A DNA stretch of 64,000 nucleotides from Orthonyx spaldingii (taxonomy: Eukaryota; Chordata; Aves; Passeriformes; Orthonychidae). Positions within the stretch are counted from its first letter, which is position 1; each line of letters opens with the position of its first letter. Below the pieces are notes generated by a model. It made no database searches. It was not told the origin of the DNA and was given only the letters and a program-made list of their open reading frames with translations. This document shows, piece by piece, positions 60,991-64,000 of the stretch. The position numbers were made by a program, and so were the translations under genes. The stretch is taken from positions 124,181 through 188,180 of the forward strand of contig VZTJ01001636.1 in assembly GCA_013397795.1 (NCBI GenBank), written 5' to 3'.

Positions 60991-63900
60991 GACCAAGGTG
61001 TAGGGTTGAGAGGAAGTGTCGGCAGAAAGGGTTCGGAGTGTCCTGCAAGAATAACCAAATAATGGTGAGGACTACAGTAACACAAACAAAAGGAAACTTC
61101 TTAACTAAAAGTGACCAGATTAATAACATAGGTACTGGTAAAAAATTCCTCTTCAAGAGAGAGGCTTTGTACTTGAAAATGAGAGAGGAAGAGACACTGA
61201 AATGATCATAGATCACAAACAAGTCCTCAGTCATGGACAAGAACAAAAAACAACGGTAATATTGTAGACCAGAAATTCTGTACAGCAACGCTGTAGAAAA
61301 ACTTGCTGAGACTTCATGGGGGTGTAAGAGGAATATGAAATTTTATTGTCTGCTAAAGTCTGAAGTCTGAAGGTGTTGAGAAAGATGTTCAGGTAAAACA
61401 AGCAGATTACACAGTCATTTCACTCTTCTCATGTCACTTTGATATGTCTTAGAGGTGAAGAGAGTTCCTATTGACTCATTTTGATGTTACAGAGGGTGAC
61501 TCTTTATATGTGGATTTGTGATTTTCATTAATTTTATAACTTTCATACTTTTCTTTCACTTTCATTCACAGTCTCTCCTTCTTGACAGTTTTTGCTGGTT
61601 TTTTGGGGTTTTTTTGGTTTTTTTTGAGGGTGAGTCTTTCAAAGCTTAATTCCAATGGTGTCTTCTTTCTGAATGGGGATCTGCAGTGCTTTCTGACTTT
61701 TGCCAGACCAATTCTTCTTGCCCTGTTTACAAGCTTAGAGTCTAAAAGGGTTCCTATGTGCCATGCTAATATCAGTGCTATAATGAACCTCAATGTTAAA
61801 TTAAGGTTCTTATGTTGAATAAGAAGAGGGTTTCAGGTTAGGAGTAGGTGTGTTGCGAATACCTTTGGATCAAAACAGAGGCTAGCAAGTTCAGAAAGTT
61901 ACAGAGAAAATGTGTTAGACCTCATCTGATGGTGTGAAAATGTAGTATGTGTCAGGTTTTAGTTCACGAGCAAGACATCGTTTCCATAGATTTCAAAACC
62001 TGTATTGGACAGGATTGAAACAAAAAAAAAGGATTGAAGTAGCAGCTGACATAAGAATGTCTTTGCCCGACTGGTCAACTTGGCTTCTCTATTAAAAAAA
62101 CCCTAAAACACATAAAAATATCACTTCAGTATTACTTAAATATGCAATTTAAGCTGCCCTGTGTTACCAGGATTTCCATTACTACTGATGTATATTAATG
62201 CTGACACATGTGAAAGCAAAATTTTGTTCCTAGTACAAGTTTTGTCTACAATAAAAGCTTATTACGCTTTTTAATGCCAGAAAACCACTACTTTTATGGC
62301 ATTAAAGCTTTCCTCCCTGTATATTTTATCTCCTAGACTTTTTTCCTGCCTTTCTGACCCTTTGAGACCGTGCCTGATACTTTTAGAGTGCTGGTTGTAA
62401 GCCACCCTGCACCTAAATCCTTGAAAAGTGCATCCTGTGAAAGAGCATCTGTGATGGCAACAGAATTTCTGCACCTCAATACAGTTTCTATTGTTTCTGC
62501 ACAGGGTCTATGAAAAAACATTGCAGGAAAAGTAACAAGGGGCTGTGTTTTAAGGTGTGATCAAGCCCTCCTATGCCAAAACCAGCAATGAGCTGCGTTT
62601 AAGCCCTTTTATTCATTTTTCTAGGAATGGTTTATTGGGATACCACACTACACAAGTCCACACGACTCAAGTATATTTTATTCAAATATGTCTTTCAAAT
62701 TGGGAGAAAAGGCATGGCAGACAAAACACGTAACTGCTAACATGAGCTCATCCAACTTTCAAAATGCGACATGGCAGGCATCTCTTCACACTCTGAGCAA
62801 ATGGCACATGGTACCAGGAGACATTAGGTTTTTAAAAGTGAAGTTAAACTGATAAATTAGACCTCATTTATTGAGCAGCAGTTACAGCCAATTGCCCAGG
62901 GAGTCATTTGACACCTTTGAAGACCCTGCTAACTTAATTGGTGATAGTTTGGGGGCTGAAGGAAACATTCAAGCCCGTAGCAGCAGGACACCGTGCAGCA
63001 TGAAAATGGAGAAGACAGGCATTCTCACTGACAAGGGGAGTCATATATAGATTTTTGTGTCCATTGTTTTTGCTTATTTGTGTGTGTGCTTTACTCAGTC
63101 AATCAAATATAATTGACACCACTGGGTTCTGTTGTTTTGTGGATGACAGGAGCTAATGCAAGGGAGAAAAAAGCTGGGAGTAAACTTCCCCCTGAAAGGC
63201 TGTGTAAAGGTTTTTCCACTGGGCTTGTGACATTTTTTGCTCAATTGTATTAATTGATGTAGTGACAAGGCAGTTGGAAAGATGATGGATACTGATCACT
63301 ACACTTTTGTTTTTTTTTTTCTTTTAAGTATCTGGGCATTAACATAAACTCTGTTTTTGTGCAAGCAATAGGAATGCAGCCGGTAAGAATGTAAGATGAA
63401 GATTTTAGCACCTGCAGACCAAATTTATAGGACTCAACAGACACAGCTGGATATTACTACAGAATGAAAAAGGGATGTTGCTTTGGGACAGACTTTTACT
63501 CAGAACACCCATGTTCCCACCTTGATTTTTTCCCCTTGTGTTAAAAACTTTGGTATTTACTGTCTCCTTCCATTAGTTTAAGAGGTATATTTAATTAAAT
63601 CTTCTCTAGATTTAAAGTATCTCCATACTCAGGTTGGAAACCTAATTGCCTCCCTGAAGTGGTCAGAGAGGTCGGGTTTCCAGAGATAGTCACCACAGCT
63701 GGGTGACTGGCTCACAGCTCCGCACAGACAAGGGTAGGTGGGACCTGGATTCAAGTCACTGCAATGTAGCAACTATCCTGAGCATTTCTGTGGGGTTGCT
63801 GGCGCAGTCACACATACACACATTTGTTATTCTGCCTCCCAGCTTTCCACAGAGGACTCTATAACTCCATCACAAAGGAGATGCCTTCATGTGCATGTGA

Positions 63901-64000
63901 CTGAGTGCAGAGTGCAGAAAAACCACATAGCTTTGCCTTTGAAGACAGATGCTTGATCTGAGTTAACACAGACATCAATCAGTCAGGTTCCTGAAGGACA
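60991..64000. other. Intergenic sequence, no recognised gene
   Basis: AT-rich sequence with a G/T low-complexity patch near 61597-61627 and a T-rich run near 63309-63321. Nothing else can be supported. Confidence 0.6.

Noticed and set aside
60848..61288. 146-codon minus-strand frame with hydrophobic segments
   Set aside because: It overlaps a possible CR1 relic read on the other strand; its hydrophobicity reflects A-rich + strand sequence.
1..64000. CRISPR arrays, operons, tRNA or rRNA genes
   Set aside because: None was seen; the sequence is vertebrate nuclear DNA.

Overview
The window comes from a bird genome. The evidence is several chicken-repeat-1 (CR1) LINE fragments on both strands with the avian 3' tail built from ATTCTATG/ATTCTGTG-like octamers, a probable avian endogenous-retrovirus LTR remnant, an AT-rich intron and intergenic background, and one vertebrate gene with consensus splice sites. 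Nothing bacterial or plasmid-like is present. The species cannot be fixed from this sequence.

The only gene recognised with confidence is SNCAIP, which encodes synphilin-1, the alpha-synuclein-interacting ankyrin/coiled-coil protein. It lies on the + strand and its 5' half is outside the window. Six exons can be joined in one open frame: 3247-3372, 8703-8872, 15919-16011, 18125-19187, 21003-21073 and 25286-25370. They total 1608 nt, or 535 codons plus stop. They encode the last ankyrin repeats, the coiled coil, the long Ser-rich C-terminal region and a C-terminal extension made by two small 3' exons. A 3' UTR with AATAAA at 25831 closes the gene, and a second AATAAA follows at 26039. In the intron before the large exon, 16497-16660 has an acceptor, a short tail with a stop and an AATAAA. 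It occupies the same place as exon 9A of the aggregation-prone human isoform synphilin-1A. The large exon can also be read through its donor to a local stop at 19233-19235, giving a different C-terminus.

The remaining ~38 kb (about 26-64 kb) is a gene-poor region downstream of SNCAIP. It holds CR1 remnants at 26.5, 30.8 and 31.3-31.9 kb, microsatellites, a clear CpG island at 41.9-42.3 kb containing a CTCF-like site (a possible promoter of a non-coding transcript or a regulatory element), a GC-rich LTR-like block near 50.2-50.5 kb, a perfect 16-bp inverted repeat at 47.64 kb, one assembly gap flanked by G runs and one isolated N. Several protein-like open frames occur there (28.3, 32.8-33.9 and 57.1-58.0 kb), but none belongs to a family I recognise and none is called a gene with confidence.
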